Of a DNA stretch of 64,000 nucleotides, positions 22,809 to 34,851 are shown piece after piece; the first letter of the stretch is position 1; every line of letters starts with the position of its first letter. Position numbers and translations under genes: made by a program. The stretch is from Enoplolaimus lenunculus (lineage: Eukaryota; Nematoda; Enoplea; Enoplida; Thoracostomopsidae): contig JASANG010004024.1 in the NCBI GenBank assembly GCA_030248215.1, positions 115,232-179,231 of the forward strand, read 5' to 3'. Below the pieces are notes generated by a model that saw nothing but the letters and a program-made list of their open reading frames with translations, made no database searches and was not told the DNA's origin.

Positions 22809-25800
22809 TAATTACATAAGATTGCGAGCCCCAGGCTGCTACAGAGGGCCCTCTAAAATTTCGATAGGGTTTGAAAGTAGGCACCACGTGTGATATTACC
22901 ATTTATGGTTGGCTCCTATCTCCAGGAGACCAGTAGTGTTTCAGTCAAGAAGCGGATCTGAAAATGAGCTGAAATGCAGAATCAATCAAAAGAATAGATA
23001 TTCTTCAGCCATTTTTTGCTTTTGTGAATAAAATAAAAGTCTGGCCACAACAATACTGGCATTCGTAATAAATTTACGTAAATATTATTAATTAAATCAT
23101 TGCGAAAGTGTAATTTTTGCTTAAATCGTTTTTAAGTCAATCTACAGTTAAAACTTCAAAAATGGTTTCAAATTTACAAACTTAATGAACGACGCAATTT
23201 CAATAAACATACAGCAACATTCATCACCGAATTCTATTTAAATACTTTTAGCCGCAAAGATCTACCGGATGCGGAGGCAGAGGTGGATCCAAGAATTTTT
23301 GACGGGGGAGCGGGCTGGTGAATGTTATGAAACGCAAAAAGTGTAAAGTAGGGACGTCATCATTTTACCACAAAAAATTTTCTGAGAGCGAAAAATTGTA
23401 CGGTACTTAGGGGACCTTGCCATTTTATCACAAAAAATCTGTGGGAAAATTGTGTTTTACAAAAAAAGTTTCTCAGGGGAAATTGTAAGGTAGGGGGGAC
23501 CTTACCATTTTAACACAAAAAATTTCTGACGGCGGGGCGTAGCCCCATCGCTCCCCGTCTGGATTCGGTAGTGGGCGGAGGTTGATTTTCCGCCAGAGTC
23601 GGAACCAGATATCCGCTGTTCTTTGTGTTGTTTCATATTTAAATCTATCCGTTGACAATACGAGCTCTGCCTCTGATTTTGATTGCCGATCGATAATTTA
23701 CAAAGAATACAACCCAGACAAGTGGAAACGAACCAGGATCTCGGAAGTGTTTACCGTTCCAACTGCGGGACCCAAAAATCGAACAACCCTGATTTGCAAA
23801 ATTGCACTCAAAGTAGACACAAAATTTGTATCTAAAACCCATACTCTCAAATGCGTGTAGCGCCCATCGTCATATAGCGATACGTTTTTAAACTGACGAA
23901 CGTTTGCAATTGCAAATTTCAAAATTGACACACAAGTAGAGCTAATCAAACGAGAACGATGTGATGAATCTCGAACCTCAACATGCCCATGTTCCAAAGT
24001 TACTGAACCTATCACCAATTGGTGCTGGGTGCTGCAAACAGTTGAGAATACGGGCCCCAGGAAAAAAGTGACAAATGAAATTTGTTAACTATTTTCAGAT
24101 GCGTTACACACGGTTAGTCAGAATTTCTTTTAGAGCGATAAAATTTTGAATAGAAGCTGTTTGTTCTGATCGAACGAATCGAGTTACAAAATGTTTTGGC
24201 TAATAAACTGGTCAATAATTAGTCTGTGAAAGGGCTCTGGTTTTACTTACATGTACATAAACTAAAAATATTCAAAATTAGTTGCAAGTAAATGTCTATG
24301 AATAGCGGTAGCGTACTGAGAATATCGATTTATGGGTTCCGACACCAGAAACAATGATTGAACCAACGGATGTTCAGGATTGGCAAACCACCAACGATGA
24401 TTTAGTGATAGAGTGTTTCAGCATTCACCTGCGTAATGAGCACAATATGAAGGGGTTGTGGCTCACCAGCCATCAGGACCCCTTCCTTGCAAAACAAACA
24501 CTACAAAAAACCATGGTTTAGAACTACTATCTACGATTTTAGACTAAAAACTGGCTTTTTAACATTTCGTTCTGACCCCTAAACTTTACAGTTAGTGTTC
24601 AAGTTTGGTTTGTTCATTTTCTTGATGGTTCATCAAAGATGTTGTTGAATAACTGGTTTTAGGGTTCCACATGTTTCATGACCGCAGCCGTAATTCGTGC
24701 AAAAATATTAAGGGAACTGAACGGGTGACGGATAAGGGACAATCTTGAACTGGCTACATATCTGTGGAAGGTATTAAAAGTGATATATATATACTACAAA
24801 AGATGTGACAAATATATAATTTTATGGCGTGCTGCCAAATCATTCGAGCGGTAATTTTGTAGAAAGACATTCGCGCTCTGGCCAAACCCCTGCTCCTGCT
24901 CGATTCGAAGGCTGGCAAATGTGATTGGAAACCATGGGACCTGATGATTTACTTGTTTTTCTCAATTACTGGTCAAGTCATTTTTCCATAATGGCGCGCA
25001 AACATTGCGTTTTTGTAAATTTTTAAAACTGTTTGATGAACTAAAAATTATCTCGGAGTCTTAATTGCAAACATATTTGAACGGCTGAAAGGCTGTTTTA
25101 AAATTGTCACTTTTGTGGTGTCTACCGTATGGCCTGTCATGTGCTGCAAAATCTTGATCGATACGTGAACGACAAAACACTTTCCAAAACATTTCAGGTT
25201 ACGCTTAAGATTTAGCTACAAAGGTTGAAACAAAGGCCTAAGCCTGCGTGGTCTTTCCCAAACTGAAACCTACTAAATAAGTCTAAAGCATAACGCTAGC
25301 AAAAAATGTACAAGAATCGTTCGAATTCTATCGAGCCAGTCTGAGGGGGCGTAGACATAACCCGTATATCCCCATGTATGCGCTCCTACACATCGGGGGT
25401 ACATTTTGATTTTATGTCAAAAAAACAATTACATAGCATTCTTTAAAGTTTCCTTGTACGGAACACATCAAACAATTTCTTTGTTCATCAAAATTCACCA
25501 AAAACTATATAATATTAGCTATGTAATTTTGGTTGTTTTTCTAAACAAAATCTCGAAAAACCGGCGAAATGACGCTTGTGCAATTTCACAAATTTTTCTC
25601 GCTTTGGTCTTCGGGGAGATGAAATATACGGAAATGTTTTGTTGAAAAGTTTCCTGTTTGAAACAGTTTAAACTAAAACCGATTTCAATGCAAACTATTC
25701 CATACGAGTCATTGTTATGTAATATTTCACCAGCCGCTCTATAGTTTTGCTCTACTGCCAGACAAACTTGTTCTTTATGAGCTTGTACACCAGATATTTT

Positions 25801-26264
25801 ATAATGAAGGGGGGTTGAAGGATCAGGTATATGAAATTTGCAAACCAGTTAACAAATATATGCATTACCTGACGCTACCGAGAAAAAAGTAGCCGGAAAG
25901 ACTTGACCAATCGTTCAAATGCGTATGCAGATTTCAGTAAAAAGTAACTACAGCGCTATTTGGCTGCAAACGCAACAAACGGAGCGAAATTTGGCAATCC
26001 CTAAATCATACGATCAATTTACGCAATCTGTAAAAATTACCAATGTTTGTGACCCCTTCAGACATTTGAATGTGAATGTATACCATTTCTTCTACCCCTT
26101 TACATGCTTCGGCTGTTTTGCGCTTCTCTATTAGACAACTTTAAAATGCAATCTGTTGGAAAGGGCTTTGTCTAAACGTACGAAGCTCATTGATTGACTT
26201 ATCTTCCACACAAGTATATTTACAGAAACCGTCCAAGTTTCTTGGGCTTGGAAACCGGTTCAAA
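22809..26264. other. Gene-free stretch with repeat fragments
   Basis: No coding exon could be supported. A region at 23320-23540 has three similar lines built on GGGGACCTTNCCATTTTA and CACAAAAAATTTC, probably a degraded short repeat. Overlapping open frames at 23473-24018 have no family signal and touch fragments of the CACCAGTTGGTGATAG family (about 23855 and 24010-24060). Confidence 0.4.
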
Positions 26265-26345
26265 TATATATATATGTACATATATCTATATACATATATA
26301 TGTATATATAAATATATATAGATATATGTACATTTATTTGTTTAT
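26265..26345. repeat. TATATG/TATAAA low-complexity tract
   Basis: An imperfect, partly palindromic run of ATATATGTACATATAT and relatives. Confidence 0.85.
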
Positions 26346-26650
26346 TTTTATATATACAACTTTGTGATCATTCCAGTTGTTTATGGGGCTATTCAGCTCG
26401 CTATAATGGCGAAAAACCATGTGAAGAGTTAGATTTTGAGCAAATTTTTGTCTTGAAAGCGGTCATTAAAATACGTTATGAAATGCACATCAACTAAAAA
26501 CGTTAATGGCTGCCCAAAAGATTGTACTTTGTTTAATAGGCAAAGAACTAAAATATTTAGTAAGTTTTCATCAGCAGCTGATCTGTAAGTTTTGTTTTAT
26601 TATCCCATGTGGTTTACATTCACATTTGAAACTGTAACCTTCACCGTTAC

Positions 26651-26754
26651 GGCCCATGTAAAGATCAGGGGCGGAACGTTTTTCTGTGAGACTGGAATAG
26701 AGTAAACTTAAGCTTTAGACATTACACTACTGTTCTACTTTGTTTGCATTGGCC
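26651..26754. mobile_element. GGCC-ended hAT-like MITE, short copy
   Basis: It starts GGCCCATGTAAAGATCAGGG and ends TTTGCATTGGCC. The hexamer-bearing centre is missing, so it is an internally deleted member. Confidence 0.6.
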
Positions 26755-27342
26755 ACGGTAAACAAAGTTTACACTAACATGCTCATAGTACACTCTGTGT
26801 AGAAAGTGTCTGAAAAACTGTCAACTAAATTCTAATTGTGAAATCCTGCAAATCGCTAAGACCTATTACATGAGTAGTATTCCTTTAATATTTCAGGTTT
26901 CTGCCATATGTACCATGGTTCCACAAAGCGGTACCATCGAAGGTGAAATAAGCCAAATACCTAACTTGCACTAGCTATGTACTTAATTGGAAACACGCAT
27001 ACAATTAATAAGTTTGCCGACACTTTTAAATTTTCTATAATTAGTGTGATAACCTTCCGTTCGCTAAGGGCCCAATTTATGGAGGTTTTCTTTTGAAAAT
27101 AGAACATTTGTGCCGCTTATTGATTCGCATATGTTCGTATACATTGTTCTGCCGATTGATATTAACGCCTTCTTTCTTGACCATGAATACGCGCTTCACA
27201 TTATAAAATTTGGCCTGGCAACAAAATGTGTCGTAGCTCAGGGTCACCGAGTGGTCGTTGACCCTACGTCAACGAAAATATTTCGTTAACCCTACCTCAA
27301 CGAGTGGTTTGTGTCACTCGTTAAGGTAGGGTCAACACTTTT

Positions 27343-27570
27343 GGGATCAATTAAAGTTCCCCCTAAAATATCAATTAAAGTTTTCCCCCCTAGTGGTATC
27401 AATTAAAGTCCCCCCTTAATTATAGGGGGGGAACTTTAATTGATCCCACTTGGATAAAATGTCATTTAAAGTTTCCCCCTAGCGGTATCAATTAAAGTTT
27501 TCGCGCCCTAGTGGTATCAATTAAAGTTTTTCCCCTTAGTTATAGGGGGAACTTTAATTGATCCCACTTT
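27343..27570. repeat. AATTAAAGTTCCCCC direct and inverted repeats
   Basis: Several copies of TATCAATTAAAGTTTTCCCC on the plus strand alternate with inverted GGGGGAACTTTAATTGATCC. Two tandem units can be read (27343-27450 and 27451-27567), each a small hairpin. Confidence 0.75.
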
Positions 27571-30570
27571 TTACAATCTTTGCCACTCGTTTATATTACT
27601 GCTATTTGGAGCCTAAGATTATTAAGTGTAAAACTGAGCCTATGCCTAAAGCATACAGCATCTAAGGGTATGCTTTCAAATAAATAGTATTGTTGAACCA
27701 ATGGTAACTTGAATTTAATGTTGGAGCTAGAGCAGCAAGGAGTAAGCTATATGAAACTTCAGAGTGTTTACGGTGTTACCAGCTGAAAAATTTTCTAAAA
27801 ACTACAACAAATACAGAAAGGGTTGACCGTGACCCCCATTCCCTGTGGCGAAGCCTTTGCGTAAATTCGGCATAATATTGTCAATTTTGTATATCAGACA
27901 AATAAATATGATCTTTATTCCAGTGTCAAAGATACATAAATGCATTCATTGATTACATATATATTCGCTATTGACAATGCTGCAATTTAACTTTATTGTA
28001 CTTCAGGAACAGGCCTGTAGGCAAGAGGAGGGGGGCCAGGGGACTCAGCCCCCCCCCTGAAAAAATTTTGGCCCCCTAGAAAATTTTCAACCTTGCCTGT
28101 AAGTCGTTAAAATCTCTTGAATGCCAATCCTGAAAAGTTTTTAGCCCCCCTAGCAAGGAGAGCTGGCCACGGGCAAGCTCAGGAACCGTCTCAATTTAAC
28201 TTTGAAATTAACATTGACCTGATTCAAAAGCCTCAATAGCATCGTAGTTATAGTACTAGAAGTAATTTGATATTCAAGAATGATAAACCATTTTCTTGGT
28301 ATCGGTAAAAGTTTCAACCCTGGAATTCGAGTGCGTATCACTGGAGGATCCAGCTTTGACTACCAAGGCGTATGATCTTCCCGACTGGAATCAAAATCGA
28401 GAATTTTTCAGTTGAATTTAGTGCTAAAATTGTGTTTGGTTTCTGGCTTTCTTCGCGGTCGAACTTTGGCACAGATTCTGAATTAATTTCATTGGTTCTA
28501 AAGCTTTGATTAGGCATTAGGTTTGGACAGGATTTAGATCTAGACTAAGATTTATGTTTAGGCTTTGAATTTCCTCCTATGCCAAATTAGTAATTCCTTG
28601 AACTGCCTATAAAATTTGCTGAGAACCCAATTCCCAGCAGAGTCTGAAATTTAGTGTTCGATAAACCCGTAATTAAACAACATTTAATTGTCGTTCTACA
28701 TCTGCTCTCGTTGGACTTAGAGTTGTATTTGAGCAACTTAATAATTGATATCTGGGTATCATTTGTGTTTTAAAACTATATGAGTAGGTGTAGGTAGCAA
28801 AAATCTTATTAAAACGTCTTAAAATTGAGTCAGCTAATTATTAAAATTTTTGTATTTAAAACGTCTTAAATATAAAAGTTTTCTATTCCAGTCTCGTAGA
28901 ACAACATTCCGATTCGGACCTTTACATAGGCCGCCCTATGGACTAGCAACTTACTAGAGAAAAGTATACAAGGTAGGTGAAATATACGTTCAGCCCCACC
29001 TGTTTAAATTTGAAATTCGTCACATATGTCTTGCATTTCATATGTATTTCAGCTCGACACGGCTTATAAAAATGCATGTCTCAGACTAAATGTTAAATTA
29101 AAAGATAAATTTTAAGGAATATTATACAAATTTTCCAAACTGAAACAGTTTCAAACAAAAGAACATTGAAATATTTTATATTGAATTTTTAAACAAAATG
29201 TTGAACTGCCAACGTTCTGCCATAAATTTCACTGCTTGGAAAAATGAAAGAAACTCCTTCAAAAACTCGAAATATTAAATTTTTTCAGTCTTTGCACATT
29301 TGTTGCACAAAAATTTCAATCTGACGTCTCCAGCAGTAATTTTATCAAATTCAACTGCCAAATTTAAATTGCTTTAATCACCCAATTTCAAGACGTATTT
29401 GAAATATCGAATATATAAATGCTGACAGATCGGTTCAAAGTGGTTTCTGTGGCTTGGCAGTGAACTGCAGCGCTGTCCGGAAACCCACAATTATGCTTGT
29501 TCTATAAGAGACCGCCTACTTTAGTAAATTCATTCGAGCTGGTACCGGGCGCTATTTAAATTGTAACTAGTACTAAAATTAGTCGAAATTTCCTAATTTT
29601 CAAAAGACATGTAAAATTTTACTGATATGCGGTTGAAGCGCATACAAATCTGTTTGAATTTTGTTTATTGGGAACAGCCCTTCATTAGTTATACGTCCAA
29701 AATAACATAAATGGTGATTTATATGGCATTAGTACAACGAGAAAATACCGAGTAGGATGTGAATTAAAATCGTATTTAAAATACAGTTCTGGCGAATAAT
29801 TTTAACAATAGCCTATCAAATACTGCACTGCAAAAAATGTGTGTCAAATTGACTCTCTCTGAAATAGGCTTTTCGGGTCTACACAAATTGAGTCAAAATT
29901 CTACTCAACCAGAGTCAAATTTGATTCGCTGAGTCACACGTTTGATTTTGGCTGAGTCGAATTTGACTCAGTTTGTGTAGTCACGAAAAGCCTATTTCGG
30001 AAATAGTCAATTTGACTCACCATTTTTTGCAGTGTGCCAAAATTTCCAATTCGAAATATGTGACAAATCTGTGAGAAAAATTCTTGCCTTAATTAATTAA
30101 ATATATGTTTGAAAGAAAATCAAACTCGAAATCGCTCAAAATTTGATTTTTTCTAACTTTAAGTTGAAATATTGTTTGACTAATTCGATAAAACTTTATG
30201 ACTGACAGAGGGGTATATTTAAAACGTCTCGTTTTCCCGTTTATTCAACTTTAAATGCCTTAAATAGTTGATATATTGCTGACCTAGTTAATTTCAAAAG
30301 TGCCAGGTAGTAACTGCTACCTTGAATTGTAAAGCGCATACCGACTTTGAGCCTAAAGTTTACTAATATACTAATTATTTAGTAACTAAAATACAGAACC
30401 ATAATGACGTGAATGCGAACTTGTTGCTTCGAATAAAATTTTGATGTTTCATCCAATCATGAGCGAGAATCTAAGTCTAAGTTTATATTAAGCCTAATCT
30501 AACGCCTAAACGCCTAGCGCACTGCGTACGAAACTTGTTGTACGCTTTTCAGACCAATTTTATTTTTACT
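27571..30570. other. Gene-free stretch
   Basis: No exon recognised. A GGGGGGCCAGGGG/CCCCCCCT repeat fragment lies at 28020-28160 (similar to 62430-62550 and 59940-60060), and palindromic MITE copy 3 lies inside. Confidence 0.4.
29826..30034. mobile_element. GAGTCAA palindromic MITE, copy 3
   Basis: CACTGCAAAAAATGTGTGTC at the left and CACCATTTTTTGCAGTG at the right; interior GAGTCAAATTTGATTCGCTG. No clear target duplication. Confidence 0.75.
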
Positions 30571-30581
30571 ATACTTATCTT

Positions 30582-30784
30582 GGCCCATGTATAGAACAGG
30601 GCTGGATCGTTTTCCGGAGGAGCTATAATGGAGTCAGTTTAAGCTTTAGACTATTTTTTGTTTATGCTTAGGCTTAGGCTTAAGCTTAAGAATAGGCTCA
30701 TTCATACGCTTAGGCTTAGGCTTTGGCTTAGGCTTAGGAATATGCTTTTATACTACTGTTCCGGTCCTGTTCTATACATAGACC
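30582..30784. mobile_element. GGCC-ended hAT-like MITE with (TTAGGC) hexamers and TSD
   Basis: Flanked by identical 8-bp CTTATCTT (30574-30581 and 30785-30792). It starts GGCCCATGTATAGAACAGGG and ends CTGTTCTATACATAGACC, with an inner tract of GCTTAGGCTTAGGCTTAAGC. Confidence 0.82.
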
Positions 30785-31034
30785 CTTATCTTTTTCCTAT
30801 ATTGCAATTTCTTTTGCTTTGTTTCACAAAACTACGTCAATCGTTCTCTCATACGAGATTCTGAACATAAAATCTCGTTTCCAAGCATTATTACACCAGC
30901 CAAAAATATTTTCAATTAAATCTTTTAGACAGTCATCAAACTTTATTCCTTTGTTTTTCGACCAAGTTTTTAATTTAAAATTTAAATTATCTATTGGATT
31001 TAAGTATTCTATTTTAGTTCACGAGAAAAAAGTT

Positions 31035-31262
31035 GGCCCATGTACAGAACAGGGCCGGATCGTTTTCCTGCGGGGCTGTAATAGAATCAGTGTAAGGTTT
31101 AGACTAAATTTTTTGCTTAGGCTTAGGCTTAGGTTTAGGCTTAGACTGGGGCTTAGGCTTAGGCTTAGAAATAGGAATAGGTTCATCTTTAAGTTTCGGC
31201 CTAGGATTCAGGCTTAGGAATATGCTGATACTACTGTTCCGGCCCTGTTCTATACATTGGCC
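31035..31262. mobile_element. GGCC-ended hAT-like MITE with (TTAGGC) hexamers
   Basis: GGCCCATGTACAGAACAGGG at the left and CCCTGTTCTATACATTGGCC at the right; flanks AAAAAGTT and AAAAAATT are a near-match 8-bp duplication. The hexamer tract spans about 31117-31220. Confidence 0.75.
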
Positions 31263-33127
31263 AAAAAATTTAGGCTAAAACCTGAAAAGCAATCAAAATG
31301 CACGTTTAGCTAGAGATCGATTTGCAGGAGCCGGAGCCGGAACTGGACCTCCGGTCGTACCCTGTTAAACCGCTATGCGAAATTTTACGACGAAATTTGC
31401 GTTTAGAATAATTATGCAAAGCAGGCTTGTTAAGTTCTGTGGCCGTATACTCAACTTGTGTAGCACTCACATATCACCAGTTAGTTATAGGTTTTCAAAC
31501 AGAAGAACATCGGTGGGGGCGGGGCGGGCGGCACCCGATGGTTGTTACATTTTTCAGAATGTAACAGGAAAAATTTCTAAAACTAACAAAGCCCTTGCCG
31601 CTTTGAAATGTTTTCCGTATCAGTTTTATTTGATTTATCTGCACAAACTATTATTGAAAACAACTGAAATTTGAAACTTGACAAAATTTTCGCGTTGTTT
31701 CTGTATAACCATCTACACCATGAAAAACAAGCTGCCCGCAGTACTGCGTCAAAGTCATTTTTTCCATTTAAATAGCACATTTGGGAAAGGGAAACACTCG
31801 CTCAGGTCTGTATATCCTAACCCAAGGTGCTAATGGATGGCGCTCTGTTTTTATCTTTTGGTGATAGCAACTAAAACGTGTAGGCAAAAAGGAGGGATGC
31901 ATTGGCACAACAAATCGTCATTCTACAGTACCAAAATTCTATTTTCAGTTAGTAACTTTGCTTAGACAAATTTTCTTGCACACAAACTGTTAAGTAATCG
32001 GTGTTGCCCTCTGGCAAAACCGAAACGATGGCTCCGGTCATGACGGGAACAACCCCACAATGTTTAAATCAGTTTCAAAATAACGGTCCCAAAACCTAGT
32101 AGCTATGTGATTCTTGGCTTTACGTACCGGTAATAAACATATCCGAAAATGACGTATGAAAAGATTGCATCATCAAATGGATATATTTGATGTTTGCATT
32201 GTGACTGTAACCATACGTACTGGCAGATCGAAATGGGGCTCCACAAACAACGCCCCCACAGTAGAAATTCAAATCTAAATTTATATTAAGATTTTGTTCA
32301 GAAATTTCGTTTGGACTCTAACTCGCTTCACTCACAATGCATTTCGGCGATTATATATTGTGCAACTTCCCCTCCGAGCATGCATATATATGAGGACCGG
32401 AACGGTTGCAGTTTGGTCCGTTGCTTTGTTTGTTTTTAGGTCATTTTGTTTATTTGCATATTTCAACGCGATGTTATTTATTTTGGCGTTCAGGATCAGA
32501 TTTTAACGATCAAACGTTGAGATTATATATCATGTTCAGGTTTTACTATGACCTGATATACATACATATATATATTACATTATATTATATTATACATATA
32601 TTATATTTATTTATATATATTTATATATATCTCAAGTAGTGCTGTCAAAAATTTCTAGATCCGCCTTTGAATTAAACATTAAAATGTTAGCAATAGTTGA
32701 AGTCAACTATGCATCTCACAATTATTCGCCATAGAATTAGTGAAAAGTAAACAATCTTGAAGCGTATGACACCCATTAAATAGGCGTTACATCTCAATGT
32801 TGTTTTAAACGCACATATAACTGCATGCACAAGTGCAATTTTTCGCACAAAATACACATGCATCATAGTGCAGTGTATACACATCAATTGTTTTCGCAAT
32901 AAATTGCTGCGTAAATTGCAGAAAAACATGGTTTGTCAAACCTTAATAATTTTGTTTCGTGTTCTAAAACGTTTTCAGCATAAACAATTTCATTCTTTTT
33001 GAAGTCGATTGACGGAGTCAGAGTAGACGCGATCCGAAACAAAGCCGGATGTTTTGTACGACTCAGGTTTTGGAAAAGGCTTGCGTATGCCCAAACGTTA
33101 ACATAAGCATAAGTTTGAGCTTTAATC
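31263..33127. other. Gene-free stretch
   Basis: No supported exon. A GCAACCGGA-family end lies at about 31330-31375 and an ATATAT-rich tract at 32555-32640. Confidence 0.4.
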
Positions 33128-33131
33128 TTAA

Positions 33132-33392
33132 CCGCTTCTCACATTGAGTTGCCTATAGGCAACTCAGCGCAGTGTATATACGTTAAATAATATATATCGC
33201 ACCGTGTCAAACAATTGCAACACGTATACATAGTACTAAATCACCACAAGACGTGAGAGCCCCTCGCGCTCGAGCGTCAAGGTCCTATAGCTGAGTGGTG
33301 ATGGTATACGCCTCCACTGCAGTCATTGGAGTTCGAATTCTAGCACAAAAGTAGGTCTCAGATGAGATAGAAAATATACATGTGAGAAAGGG
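33132..33392. mobile_element. TTAA-flanked MITE with tRNA-like core, copy C
   Basis: Left flank TTAA, left end CCGCTTCTCACATTGAG; right end TACATGTGAGAAAGGG followed by TTGC instead of TTAA. The tRNA-like part reads TATAGCTGAGTGGTGATGG, then GGAGTTCGAATTCTAGC. It is a subtype of copies A and B, shared with copy D. Confidence 0.7.
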
Positions 33393-33600
33393 TTGCATTA
33401 GGGAAAAGCGTACAAGAGCAGCAAAGCCTACGCTATGTACCAAGGTGGTCACACTGAAATTTATACTTTTCAATAATTTTGTGGAGGTTTTAGAAAGTTA
33501 CTTCTGCTGGCCATACAATTGTATAACCTGCCGCCTGCTAGAGACAAACCTGTTTACTCAATAAAGATGCTTACAAACAAAATCTTAGGTTCCGCTTTAC

Positions 33601-33724
33601 AGCCTGAGCCGGTGCTAGAATTCCGAATCCGTCCCAGCCACAGCAGCTGACCCATGTCGGGGAAGACGTATTTGAGGGACACAATCTTCAGCAGCGAAAG
33701 AATACTTGCAAACAAAGCGAGCAT
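33601..33724 (-). CDS. Candidate first exon of a membrane or secreted protein
   Basis: From ATG at 33724 the frame gives a hydrophobic start (MLALFASILSLLKIV), then SLKYVFPDMGQLLW and an NSS sequon, and ends at donor GGCT|GTAAAG. The exon is richer in G+C than its surroundings and could be a signal anchor of a type II protein or a signal peptide. An upstream in-frame ATG at 33766 would extend it by 14 codons. No partner exon was found lower down. Chance is quite possible. Confidence 0.25.
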
Positions 33725-33763
33725 GAAGACAAATAAGCTTGTATATATAATACGATGCTTATA

Positions 33764-33983
33764 CACTTTAAAAAGTGGGGAGTCACATTGACTCTCTCGG
33801 AAATAGGCTTTTCATGACTACACAAACTAAGTCAAATTTGAGTCCGCCAGAGTCAAATTCGATTCACTGAATCGCTCAATGAGTCCAATTTGACTCTGGC
33901 GAAGTCCAATTTGACTCAGTTTGTGTAGTCAGAACAAACCGAGTTCCACGAGGGTCAATTTGACTCCCCATTTTTTACAGAGT
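33764..33983. mobile_element. GAGTCAA palindromic MITE, copy 4
   Basis: CACTTTAAAAAGTGGGGAGT at the left and CTCCCCATTTTTTACAGAG at the right. It lies just upstream (minus sense) of the candidate exon at 33601-33724. Confidence 0.7.
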
Positions 33984-34851
33984 AGATTGAATTGCACTGA
34001 AGGCGGAAAGTTTTTTTGAAGTCACATGGTTGACCGGTTTGCCGAGAAACCCTGATGTTGGGCCCCGTAAGGATTGTAGGGGTGGTAGCCGAGGCACAGT
34101 TTACTGCGCGGGGAAAGGGTAATTTCATGATTTTCAAAAATTTTATTTCAGTTTAATTTTGTTTGCCCCTTCAAGTATATATTTCTATCTGTCCCATCGA
34201 TTTTCAATCTTAAATTTCGAAACCGTGCGCTAGTGAATTTAAGCATGAGTACTGCACTAATGCATGAAAGAATGCTAAAAATAAGTATACTTAATATACT
34301 TAGCCCACAAAATCTTTTAAAAGATTATATTACTGAACTCAGTTTGGTGTCAGCAGGAAAGCGTGACTTTAGCGTGAAATTTAACATAGCTTATTTATCA
34401 TTTTTACACTTTAAAATTATGGCGCAAACCAGAAAGGTGGGGTGGTTAAGGTAAGCTAAAATCATGTTCAACAAACTACGGTACTTGGCCAGGAATAACA
34501 TAAAACTGAGGAATTTTATATACCAGGGACACGCAAAAACATATTGTGCCCAAGTTCGTATTCGGAACAATTTAAGAATTAAAAGCCATATTCACACGTG
34601 CAAGTTTATAAAGCAATCAGCATTTCTGCTACTTCTATTTTGGTACAGACTGGCCTTGGAAATTTTTGCCAGGATGGGGCTTGGAGTCATTTCGAGGAGT
34701 GCGGCACGCTGGAGGTGGCCTTATGTTGCTTAGCTGAGTTATTTTTTACAGCAAAAATGATTTTTTTATTTATTGTTGTTTTAGCTAATTTTAAAATTGG
34801 TTTAAAGTGGTAGCTATGTAATTAACCTGAAAGATGTTTTTATAAAGCAAA

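Noticed and set aside
30819-31217. 132-codon Arg/Leu-rich frame (plus)
   Set aside because: The Arg/Leu/Phe repeats are the translated TTAGGC hexamers of a MITE.
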